DNA from: Candidatus Omnitrophota bacterium
Lineage (GTDB): Bacteria > Omnitrophota > Koll11 > Pluralincolimonadales > Pluralincolimonadaceae
Length of the DNA: 5,897 nt
Reading direction: 5' to 3'
Assembly: GCA_022709465.1 (NCBI GenBank)
Contig: JAKLIT010000085.1
Coordinates: forward strand, 1-5,897
In this document: positions 1 to 5,897 of the stretch, piece after piece
How positions within the stretch are numbered: position 1 is the stretch's first letter
How the letters are laid out: every line of letters starts with the position of its first letter
Made by a program: the position numbers and the translations under genes
Notes under the pieces: model-generated
Database searches by the model: none
Told to the model about the DNA's origin: nothing
What the model saw: only the letters and a program-made list of their open reading frames with translations

Positions 1-1505
1 ACCTCGACTGGATGGAGAATATCCGCGACTGGTGCATCTCGAGGCAGATCTGGTGGGGCCACAGGATACCCGTCTATTACTGCAGGAAATGCCTGAAAGC
101 GTCCGAAGGGAAGAAGGGGATCATCGTCTCGCGGGTAAAGCCGGCGAAATGCCCCGACTGCGGCGCAGGCGATATCGTCCAGGACGAGGACGTACTTGAC
201 ACCTGGTTCTCGTCGTGGCTATGGCCTTTCTCCACATTCGGCTGGCCTGCTAAGACGGAAGACCTTTCGTATTTCTACCCGACCTCGACGCTCTCTACCG
301 CCCAGGACATAATCTTCTTCTGGGTCGCCAGGATGATAATGTCGGGTTATGAGTTCATGGGCGACGCGCCTTTTAAGGACATCTACATCCACGGTACGGT
401 GCGCGACGAGACCGGGGCGAAGATGTCGAAATCCCTCGGGAACATAATCGATCCCGTGGAGATAATAGGAGAGTACGGCACCGACGCGCTGCGTTTCAGC
501 CTCATATCGATCACTTCAAGCGGACAGGACGTGTTCCTTTCGAAAGAGAAGTTCGAGATCGGCCGCAACTTCGCGAACAAAATCTGGAACGCGTCGAGAT
601 TCATAATGATGAACCTTGACGATGACGCGCCGGCCGCCCGCGGCCGCATAGATAAGGCAGGCCTTTCATTCGCCGACAGGTGGATATTGTCGCGGCTTAA
701 CCGCGCGGTAGAGTCCGTCGACGCGTCGCTTGAGGGCTTCAGGTTCAACGAGGCGGCGAGCACCGCTTACGAGTTCTTCTGGCACGAGTTCTGCGACTGG
801 TATGTCGAGATAGTCAAGCTGGAGATGACGAATAAAGGGCCTGAGGGCGCGCGAAGGAAGAAGGCGGTCCAGGCGATACTCGTGCACTGCATAGAGGATT
901 CCCTTAAGATACTCCATCCCTTCATGCCTTTTGTCACTGAGGAGATCTGGCAGAACCTACCGCACGAGGGAGACTCGATAATGGTATCCGCGTGGCCGAA
1001 GGCCGATAAGGAGATGTTTGACGATGAGGCGGAGCAGGAGATGGCAGTAGCTATAGGCGTGATCTCTTCCATACGGAATATACGCGCCGAACTGAATATC
1101 CAGCCGCAGAAATTATGCAATGCGATAGTCACGGCAGGAAGCGCCAAGAGCAGGCAGGCGATAGATAAGTCCGTCGAACACATAAAAGCGCTCTCGCGCC
1201 TTGGATCGCTCGAGATCACTGATAAGATGTCCAGGCCAAAGGCGTCCTCGTTCGCCGTCTTCGGCGACTGCGAGATATGCGTGCCGCTCGAGGGCCTCGT
1301 AGACATCGAAGCGGAAAAGAAGAAGATGATGTCAAAGATAGGCGAGCTCGAAAAATATACAGGGTCCATCGAGGGAAAGCTCAGGAACAAGAACTTCACC
1401 GATAAGGCCCCAAAGGAGATCGTCGAGGCGGAGAAGGCGAAACTTGCCGATGCCCGCGTCTCTCTCGATAAATTAAAGGAGAACCTGAAACGATTAGAGA
1501 ACTAG
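1..1505 (+). CDS. valS: Valyl-tRNA synthetase, C-terminal part (5' end outside window)
   Basis: Class I aminoacyl-tRNA synthetase that charges tRNA-Val with valine in the cytoplasm. The reading frame is already open at base 3, so the gene is cut by the window edge; about 500 C-terminal residues are seen, against roughly 880 for a whole bacterial ValS. The fragment starts just after where the editing domain should lie, with the family block [14 protein letters not shown]. Two CxxC pairs follow (Cys codons at 81, 90, 150 and 159), a probable zinc knuckle, then [17 protein letters not shown] and [14 protein letters not shown]. The KMSKS ATP-binding loop is exact at 420-434. The anticodon-binding helical domain begins near DRWILSRLN (about 675). 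The last 70 or so residues are charged and coiled-coil-like (from [10 protein letters not shown], with [12 protein letters not shown]), matching the ValS C-terminal tRNA-binding arm, so the natural 3' end is present (TAG 1503-1505). One oddity is STAQD just before IIFFW, where I expect VTGxD. The stop lies inside the likely start of nadC. Identification is secure. Confidence 0.97.
   Translation, partial: LDWMENIRDWCISRQIWWGHRIPVYYCRKCLKASEGKKGIIVSRVKPAKCPDCGAGDIVQDEDVLDTWFSSWLWPFSTFGWPAKTEDLSYFYPTSTLSTAQDIIFFWVARMIMSGYEFMGDAPFKDIYIHGTVRDETGAKMSKSLGNIIDPVEIIGEYGTDALRFSLISITSSGQDVFLSKEKFEIGRNFANKIWNASRFIMMNLDDDAPAARGRIDKAGLSFADRWILSRLNRAVESVDASLEGFRFNEAASTAYEFFWHEFCDWYVEIVKLEMTNKGPEGARRKKAVQAILVHCIEDSLKILHPFMPFVTEEIWQNLPHEGDSIMVSAWPKADKEMFDDEAEQEMAVAIGVISSIRNIRAELNIQPQKLCNAIVTAGSAKSRQAIDKSVEHIKALSRLGSLEITDKMSRPKASSFAVFGDCEICVPLEGLVDIEAEKKKMMSKIGELEKYTGSIEGKLRNKNFTDKAPKEIVEAEKAKLADARVSLDKLKENLKRLEN
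1475..1481 (+). promoter_or_regulatory. Candidate Shine-Dalgarno (AAAGGAG) for nadC inside valS
   Basis: AAAGGAG lies within the last codons of valS, 11 bases before an ATT codon at 1493 in the nadC frame. It is the best-placed purine-rich motif for a start that keeps the whole conserved NadC N-terminus. A second AAGGAG at 1511-1516 sits 9 bases before an ATA codon at 1526; that start would remove most of the first helix. Spacing and function are inferred from sequence only. Confidence 0.45.
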
Positions 1506-2347
1506 CGGACAAGGAGATACTCGAGATAATCCGCCGCGCTCTGGACGAGGATATCGGCGCGTCGGATATCACGACCCGGTCGCTCTTCCCGTCGCCGAAG
1601 ACCGCGCAGGCCGTAATACTTTCCGGGGGCGAAGGTGTGCTCGCGGGTATGACCGTGGCGATGTCCGCGTTCGTGATGCGCGACTCAAAGCTGAAGTTCA
1701 TGCCGCTTGAGATGGACGGCCGCAGGGTAAAGCCTGAACAGCAGGTCGCCTATATCGAGGGCGATATCGGCGCGATACTCAGCGCCGAGAGGACAGCCCT
1801 TAACCTGATGAGCCGCCTCTCCGGGATAGCTACGCTTGCCTCGAAATTCGTAGAGGCGGTCAAGCCATACAAAGCAAAGATAATGGATACGCGCAAGACG
1901 ACGCCGGGGCTGCGCGTGCTGGAAAAATACGCCGTCGCGGCCGGCGGCGGCACGAACCACCGAATCGGCCTCTACGACCAGGTGCTTATCAAGGACAACC
2001 ACCTCGCGGCGCTCGGCTACGATTGGGGCAAGGTCGCCTCCGCGGTATCGTCGGCAAGGAAGAAGAGGATAAGGACCGAGATAGAGGTCCAGGATATCGC
2101 GCAGTTCAGGAAGGCCCTGGAGATATGCCCGGATGTCATAATGCTCGACAACATGGGCATAAAGAACGTCAAGGAGGCTGTTGCGCTCCGCGATAACGGC
2201 CACTTCGAGCTCCTGCTCGAGGTATCGGGTGGAGTGAACCTCAGGAACGCCAGGAAATTCGCCGCGGCCGGGGTCGACATGATATCGATAGGCGCGCTGA
2301 CGCACTCGGCGCCGGCGCTCGATTTTTCGCTGGAAATTGTCGGTTGA
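1493..2347 (+). CDS. nadC: Nicotinate-nucleotide pyrophosphorylase (quinolinate phosphoribosyltransferase)
   Basis: Converts quinolinate and PRPP to nicotinate mononucleotide, CO2 and pyrophosphate in de novo NAD synthesis. Numbered from the proposed ATT start (284 residues, the usual length), the N-terminal domain has [13 protein letters not shown] (16-28) and EGVLAG (about 47-52). The phosphoribosyltransferase core has SAERTALN (97-104), [10 protein letters not shown] (132-141), [12 protein letters not shown] (151-162), IKDNH (166-170), the acidic EIEVQ strand (about 196-200), IMLDN (216-220), LEVSGGV (242-248) and SIGALTHSA (265-273). All expected substrate-binding positions look intact. 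The start is unusual. The frame is open from 1472 after TAA 1469-1471, but its first ATG, GTG or TTG is GTG 1637, which would delete 48 residues of plainly conserved sequence. ATT 1493, preceded by AAAGGAG, is the best candidate and overlaps valS by 13 bases; a sequencing error is the alternative. Gene caller coordinates may therefore read 1637-2347. Function is secure; the start is not. Confidence 0.95.
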   Translation: MRELADKEILEIIRRALDEDIGASDITTRSLFPSPKTAQAVILSGGEGVLAGMTVAMSAFVMRDSKLKFMPLEMDGRRVKPEQQVAYIEGDIGAILSAERTALNLMSRLSGIATLASKFVEAVKPYKAKIMDTRKTTPGLRVLEKYAVAAGGGTNHRIGLYDQVLIKDNHLAALGYDWGKVASAVSSARKKRIRTEIEVQDIAQFRKALEICPDVIMLDNMGIKNVKEAVALRDNGHFELLLEVSGGVNLRNARKFAAAGVDMISIGALTHSAPALDFSLEIVG

Positions 2348-2368
2348 CATGCGCCGGTTGACATGCGT
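2341..2368 (+). repeat. 14-bp tandem direct duplication at the nadC / secreted-protein junction
   Basis: CGGTTGACATGCG occurs at 2341-2353 and again at 2355-2367, a period of 14 with a C or T as the fourteenth base. Each copy contains TTGACA and ATG. The first copy carries the nadC stop (TGA 2345-2347) and the likely start of the next gene (ATG 2349). Because 14 is not a multiple of three, the ATG of the second copy (2363) falls in a different frame from the first. The repeat is read directly; its origin as a recent slippage duplication is inference. Confidence 0.9.
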
Positions 2369-5126
2369 CGCGGCTGTTCATATGATGGTTGCCTTCCTGC
2401 TTACCGCACACGTCCCCGCCGATGCAAGTGTGTCCGTGACGGCGTCCTCGTCGGAAGGCCAGGAGACGAACGCCTCGAACGCATTCGACAATAATATGCA
2501 AACGCGCTGGTCCAGCGCGTTCTCGGACCCGCAATGGATCCGTATAGACCTCGGAAAGCCCGAGATGATGGTCGGGCTCGTATTGAACTGGGAGGCGGCG
2601 TACGGAAAAAGCTACGAGGTGTCTGTCTCGGAGGACGGCAAGTCCTGGAGGAGCGTCTACCTCGAGACCGACGGCGACGGCCTTATAGATGATGTGTACT
2701 TCGGAAGGACGAAAGCCCGCTATATAAGAATAGATTTCAGGGAGCGCGGGACCGGTTGGGGATATTCATTGTGGGATATCCGGCTTAAGGGCCTCGATGA
2801 GGAGATACCCGTCGAGACGATCCGCGCGGGCGGCAAGACAGAGATAAAGATAGGGCTCAATAAGCCACGGAAGCTCGGGGCGATATTCATAACCTGGGGG
2901 GAGAGTTACCCGCAGTCCTACAGCATAAAGGCCTCCGGGGACGGGAAGGGCTGGGAAACGGTCGCCGTGAAAAAGGATTGCGGTGGCGGCCGTGACAAAA
3001 TATATGCTAATATATTCGACAAACGCTACATCGTGATTGTATGCAACGACAATAAAGGCAAGGAAAGCATAATGAAAAAGATCGAACTCAAGGATTGGGA
3101 AGACATCGCTAAACATAAGGCGCTCGATAAGGCGCGCGGCCTCGCCGGATGGGAATCGAACCGCGACAAGACATTTATCGGGAGGGACGGTTCATTCGCC
3201 GCATACCCTTATCCGTTCAGGCTGAGTTTCTGGGTATACGACAAGGCCGCCGACAGGCTCTTTACGCCCGAGACGATGGAGACGAAATGGCGCCTCATTG
3301 ACGGAGGATATCCCGTTACTGTCGTCAGCTGGAAGGACGGGGATATCGAGGCTGAGACGACGGTATTCTGCTGGTTCGACGAGAAGATCGGCAAAGTACT
3401 GACATACGCCAGGGAATGCGTAAGGAACACGGGAAATACAAGCAAGCAGGTCGCGATATACGCCGTGATAACGCCGAACCCTCTCTACCATAAGTGGAAG
3501 GTCGAAGGCATAAACAAGATAGAATACGATAACGACCATACTGTTTCGATCAACGGCGCGCCCCGGATATTCTTAGACGAGAGGGCGGACGGCCCTCTCG
3601 GGAAGGACCAGAAGGATGCCCTGTCGTTCGAAAGGGAGATACCCGCCGGTGAGTCGGAGACTATCGATCTCATGGTTCCCTCGAGCGAAGGGAAGGATAT
3701 CAGCTTTAACGAGATCAAGGACCTCAGCTTCGACGAAGCGCTTGACCTTACTATAAGTTACTGGAAGGGCCGCAAGTCGCTGGAGCTCAATATCCCCGAT
3801 AAGAGGTACAGCGATTGTTTCTACTCGTCGCTTTTCTACATCCTTATTATGAACGACCAGCATAAGCTCTTCCCGGGCCCGTATGAATACACATCATTCT
3901 TTTCGCATGACGCGGTCGATATGGACAACGCGCTCGACAAGGCGGGCCTTACCGAGACCGCGCGCGATTCGACCGATTTTTTCAATTACGCGGAGGGAGG
4001 CGGATATGTAGATGAGCTCGGCGGCGGGATCTTCGCGCTCTACGAGCATTACCGCCTGAACAAGGATAAGGATTATCTTGAGGCGGTTTACCCGAGGATG
4101 AGGGCTCTTTGCGAGCTCGTCAAAAAGCTTCGCGGGCCGCAGCTCGCGCTCCCGAAGGAAGACCCGGCATACGGGCTCATATGCAAAGGCGTGAGCCAGG
4201 ATAATTTCAAGATACCGGCATACCTTTACGTCGATAACTGGTGGACTATACTGGGTTTGAAGGCCGCCGCTGAGGCCGCGCAGGTGCTCGGGAAAACGGA
4301 AGACGCGAAATGGATGCATGCCGAATACGAGAGCCTGCACGCCGCGACCATAGCCAGCATCGAAAAGGTCATGAAGAAGGAGAACCTCCCGTACATGCCC
4401 GCCTTCGCGGATTACTGGCCGAAGGAGATGCGCATCGTAGACCAGGAACACAGGATACTCGGCGAAGCGCAGATGGCATGGGCGCACAGGCCCGCGCTGT
4501 TCCCCGGACAGAACATGGGTATCGCGATACCCGTCAAGCTGTTCGAGGACTCCTACAGGCAGTATTGGGCGAAAGCCGGCAAGTTCTCGAATTATGACGG
4601 CGGCTGGTTCGTGGAATACGAGAAGGTCTTCTGGGGATACAACTTCAAGCTCGCGCATCCGCTGATATACCTCGGCATGGAGGACGTTACGCTAAAGAAC
4701 ATCGAATGGGGCATCGAACACCAGTCATGCCCCGGCGGATGGATGGAAGCAATGCCGAGCAAGATCAATGACAAGGGCTTGCGCGAGATATCCGAAGGCA
4801 TAGTAGGGGATGTCCCGCACGGCTGGTCCGCGGCGCATTATATGTTGCTGCTCCGCGATATGCTCCTGCGCGAGGACGGCGGCAAACTGCTCCTGCTCTC
4901 ATGCGTACCTGAAGGATGGCTCGATGACGGTAAGGTCATCGAGGTAAAGGACGCGCCGACGTATTTCGGGAAGGTCGGCTTCAAAGTCCAGAGCTTCCGC
5001 GGAAAAGGATTCCTGAAGCTTTCGATAGACGCCGATACCCCACCGCCGGAAGGGTATGTCATTACTATAGGCAAGAAGAAAATCCCGGTCCCGGCCGGCA
5101 CCAAGGCGTTAGATATAGTATTCTGA
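2349..5126 (+). CDS. Secreted protein: two discoidin-like domains plus six-hairpin glycosidase-like region
   Basis: Probable exported carbohydrate-active protein of 925 residues; exact reaction unknown. With ATG 2349 as start, residues 1-26 form a Sec signal peptide: MRR, a hydrophobic core, and ADA before SVSV. There is no lipobox, so a soluble periplasmic or released protein is expected. Residues about 27-148 are an F5/8 type C (discoidin, CBM32-like) domain with [20 protein letters not shown] and ARYIRIDF. Residues about 149-249 look like a divergent second copy ([20 protein letters not shown]). About 270-470 is beta-rich ([19 protein letters not shown]), like the sandwich preceding many (alpha/alpha)6 enzymes. 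About 480-840 is helical, with [16 protein letters not shown], a [20 protein letters not shown] helix pair, YVDNWW and [19 protein letters not shown]-terminal beta part ([25 protein letters not shown]) closes it. This plan fits the six-hairpin clan (GH15/63/65/78/94/95-like), but I can assign neither family nor catalytic pair; Asp521, Asp524, Glu556, Asp629 and Glu800 are candidates. TTG 2337 is an alternative start. It lies one base from nadC and one from uvrB. Confidence 0.85.
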   Translation: MRRLTCVAAVHMMVAFLLTAHVPADASVSVTASSSEGQETNASNAFDNNMQTRWSSAFSDPQWIRIDLGKPEMMVGLVLNWEAAYGKSYEVSVSEDGKSWRSVYLETDGDGLIDDVYFGRTKARYIRIDFRERGTGWGYSLWDIRLKGLDEEIPVETIRAGGKTEIKIGLNKPRKLGAIFITWGESYPQSYSIKASGDGKGWETVAVKKDCGGGRDKIYANIFDKRYIVIVCNDNKGKESIMKKIELKDWEDIAKHKALDKARGLAGWESNRDKTFIGRDGSFAAYPYPFRLSFWVYDKAADRLFTPETMETKWRLIDGGYPVTVVSWKDGDIEAETTVFCWFDEKIGKVLTYARECVRNTGNTSKQVAIYAVITPNPLYHKWKVEGINKIEYDNDHTVSINGAPRIFLDERADGPLGKDQKDALSFEREIPAGESETIDLMVPSSEGKDISFNEIKDLSFDEALDLTISYWKGRKSLELNIPDKRYSDCFYSSLFYILIMNDQHKLFPGPYEYTSFFSHDAVDMDNALDKAGLTETARDSTDFFNYAEGGGYVDELGGGIFALYEHYRLNKDKDYLEAVYPRMRALCELVKKLRGPQLALPKEDPAYGLICKGVSQDNFKIPAYLYVDNWWTILGLKAAAEAAQVLGKTEDAKWMHAEYESLHAATIASIEKVMKKENLPYMPAFADYWPKEMRIVDQEHRILGEAQMAWAHRPALFPGQNMGIAIPVKLFEDSYRQYWAKAGKFSNYDGGWFVEYEKVFWGYNFKLAHPLIYLGMEDVTLKNIEWGIEHQSCPGGWMEAMPSKINDKGLREISEGIVGDVPHGWSAAHYMLLLRDMLLREDGGKLLLLSCVPEGWLDDGKVIEVKDAPTYFGKVGFKVQSFRGKGFLKLSIDADTPPPEGYVITIGKKKIPVPAGTKALDIVF
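2358..2386 (+). promoter_or_regulatory. Sigma70-like promoter sequence inside the start of the secreted-protein gene
   Basis: A perfect -35 hexamer, TTGACA (2358-2363), is separated by exactly 17 bases from TATGAT (2381-2386), a 5/6 match to the -10 consensus. The -35 is the one in the second copy of the 14-bp repeat; the first copy's TTGACA (2344-2349) has no partner at that spacing. Transcription would begin near 2393, inside the signal-peptide codons and past every likely start of that gene, so an active promoter could not serve the gene as annotated but might feed uvrB. It may be coincidental. Confidence 0.35.
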
Positions 5127-5127
5127 T

Positions 5128-5897
5128 ATGCCGAAATTCAAGCTCGTCTCATCGTTCAGGCCCGAGGGCGACCAGCCCCGGGCCATAAAGGCGCTTACCG
5201 AAGGCCTGCGTTCGGGTAAGGATTTCCAGACGCTCCTGGGCGTCACCGGCTCCGGCAAGACCTTCACGATGGCGAATGTCATAGAAAATATCGGCAAACC
5301 GACCCTCGTCATCTCGCATAACAAGACCCTCGCGGCGCAGCTTTACAGCGAATTCAAGGAGTTCTTTCCCGGGAACGCCGTTGAATATTTCGTCAGCTAT
5401 TACGACTATTACCAGCCCGAGGCCTACATACCCCAGACCGATACCTATATAGAAAAGGACTCTTCGGTAAACGACCGCCTCGACCGGCTGCGCCTGTCGG
5501 CCACTTCGTCGCTCATGTCGCGAAGCGACGTCATAATAGTCGCGAGCGTCTCCTGCATCTATAACCTCGGTTCTCCCGAGGATTACTCCAACATGATGGT
5601 CACGATAGAGAAGGGGCAGAAACTCGACCGCGACGAGGTCCTTCGCGAACTCATAGGCATCCAATATGAACGCAATGATATCGAGTTCGTCCGCGGAAAG
5701 ATACGGGTCCGCGGGGATACTGTCGACGTTTTCCCCGCGTATTCCGAGAAGGCGATACGGTTCTCCGTTTTCGGCGATGATGTCGAGAAGATAACCGAGT
5801 TCGACCCCGTGTCGCAGAAGACGGTATCCGAGCTCGACCGCGCCGCCATATACCCGGCAAAACATTTCCTTACGTCCCCGCCGGCGATAGAAGAAGC
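5128..5897 (+). CDS. uvrB: UvrABC system protein B, N-terminal part (3' end outside window)
   Basis: DNA damage-verifying helicase-like subunit of nucleotide excision repair: loaded by UvrA, it opens the duplex at the lesion and recruits UvrC. The ATG at 5128 gives [20 protein letters not shown], the standard UvrB N-terminus. The Walker A motif GVTGSGKT is at residues 38-45, followed by [20 protein letters not shown] (60-79). The damage-probing beta-hairpin with its aromatic cluster ([13 protein letters not shown]) starts at residue 90, and [16 protein letters not shown] is at 138-153. The UvrA-interacting domain 2 then begins, with [20 protein letters not shown] and FPAY. The frame is open to the window end after 256 codons, so helicase motifs IV-VI and the UvrC-binding C-terminus lie outside. 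The gene starts one base after the preceding stop (TGA-T-ATG) with no Shine-Dalgarno in the upstream 15 bases, pointing to coupled translation. I see no missing residues in the visible part. Confidence 0.97.
   Translation, partial: MPKFKLVSSFRPEGDQPRAIKALTEGLRSGKDFQTLLGVTGSGKTFTMANVIENIGKPTLVISHNKTLAAQLYSEFKEFFPGNAVEYFVSYYDYYQPEAYIPQTDTYIEKDSSVNDRLDRLRLSATSSLMSRSDVIIVASVSCIYNLGSPEDYSNMMVTIEKGQKLDRDEVLRELIGIQYERNDIEFVRGKIRVRGDTVDVFPAYSEKAIRFSVFGDDVEKITEFDPVSQKTVSELDRAAIYPAKHFLTSPPAIEE

Noticed and set aside
629..649. GC-rich inverted repeat (CGGCCG, CCCG, CGGCCG) that could form a hairpin
   Set aside because: It lies inside valS coding sequence, has no T-tract after it and is explained by Ala/Arg/Gly codons.
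767..1399. 210-codon open frame on the minus strand opposite valS
   Set aside because: Serine-rich antisense shadow of the ValS anticodon-binding and C-terminal regions, with no supporting start signal or motif.
1637..2347. nadC starting at GTG 1637
   Set aside because: This would remove 48 residues including the [11 protein letters not shown] block, which is a conserved part of the NadC N-terminal domain.
1685..2350. 221-codon open frame on the minus strand opposite nadC
   Set aside because: The plus strand encodes all conserved NadC motifs; the antisense frame is arginine-rich with no domain signal.
4310..4597. 95-codon plus-strand open frame in another phase within the secreted-protein gene
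   Set aside because: Arg/His-rich out-of-frame translation fully inside the real gene; no ribosome-binding site or conserved motif.
3894..4658. 254-codon open frame on the minus strand opposite the secreted-protein gene
   Set aside because: It is the antisense shadow of a gene with coherent domains; it has no recognisable motifs and arises from GC-rich codons that avoid stops.
5149..5865. 238-codon open frame on the minus strand opposite uvrB
   Set aside because: uvrB on the plus strand is certain from Walker A and the beta-hairpin; the antisense translation is low-complexity, RGY/LV-rich and matches nothing I know.

Overview
The window is a compact stretch of bacterial chromosome read entirely on the + strand. 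It holds four genes packed end to end: the 3' part of valS (valyl-tRNA synthetase), nadC (quinolinate phosphoribosyltransferase), a large secreted protein with discoidin-like domains and a six-hairpin-glycosidase-like region, and the 5' part of uvrB (excinuclease subunit B). valS runs off the left edge and uvrB off the right edge. There is essentially no intergenic DNA and no stretch over 300 bases without a gene. I see no RNA gene, insertion sequence, CRISPR array or terminator.

The junctions suggest one co-transcribed, translationally coupled unit. valS and nadC appear to overlap by 13 bases, if nadC starts at an ATT codon with a Shine-Dalgarno-like AAAGGAG inside valS. The next two junctions share one layout, TGA-N-ATG: a stop, one spacer base and a start, with no recognisable ribosome-binding site.

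The base composition is moderately GC-rich by eye. In the visible part of uvrB isoleucine is mostly ATA (13 ATA, 5 ATC, 0 ATT). Together with the mix of housekeeping genes and a secreted discoidin/glycosidase-like protein, this fits an uncultivated bacterium, possibly Omnitrophota or a relative. That placement is a weak inference and no marker here proves it.

Functionally, valS, nadC and uvrB serve translation, NAD synthesis and nucleotide excision repair and have no shared pathway. The odd member is the 925-residue exported protein between nadC and uvrB. I found no defence, mobile or clearly novel multi-gene system. The points most worth a second look are the non-canonical nadC start, a 14-bp tandem duplication at the nadC/secreted-protein junction, a near-consensus promoter-like sequence that uses the second repeat copy, and the unassigned activity of the secreted protein.
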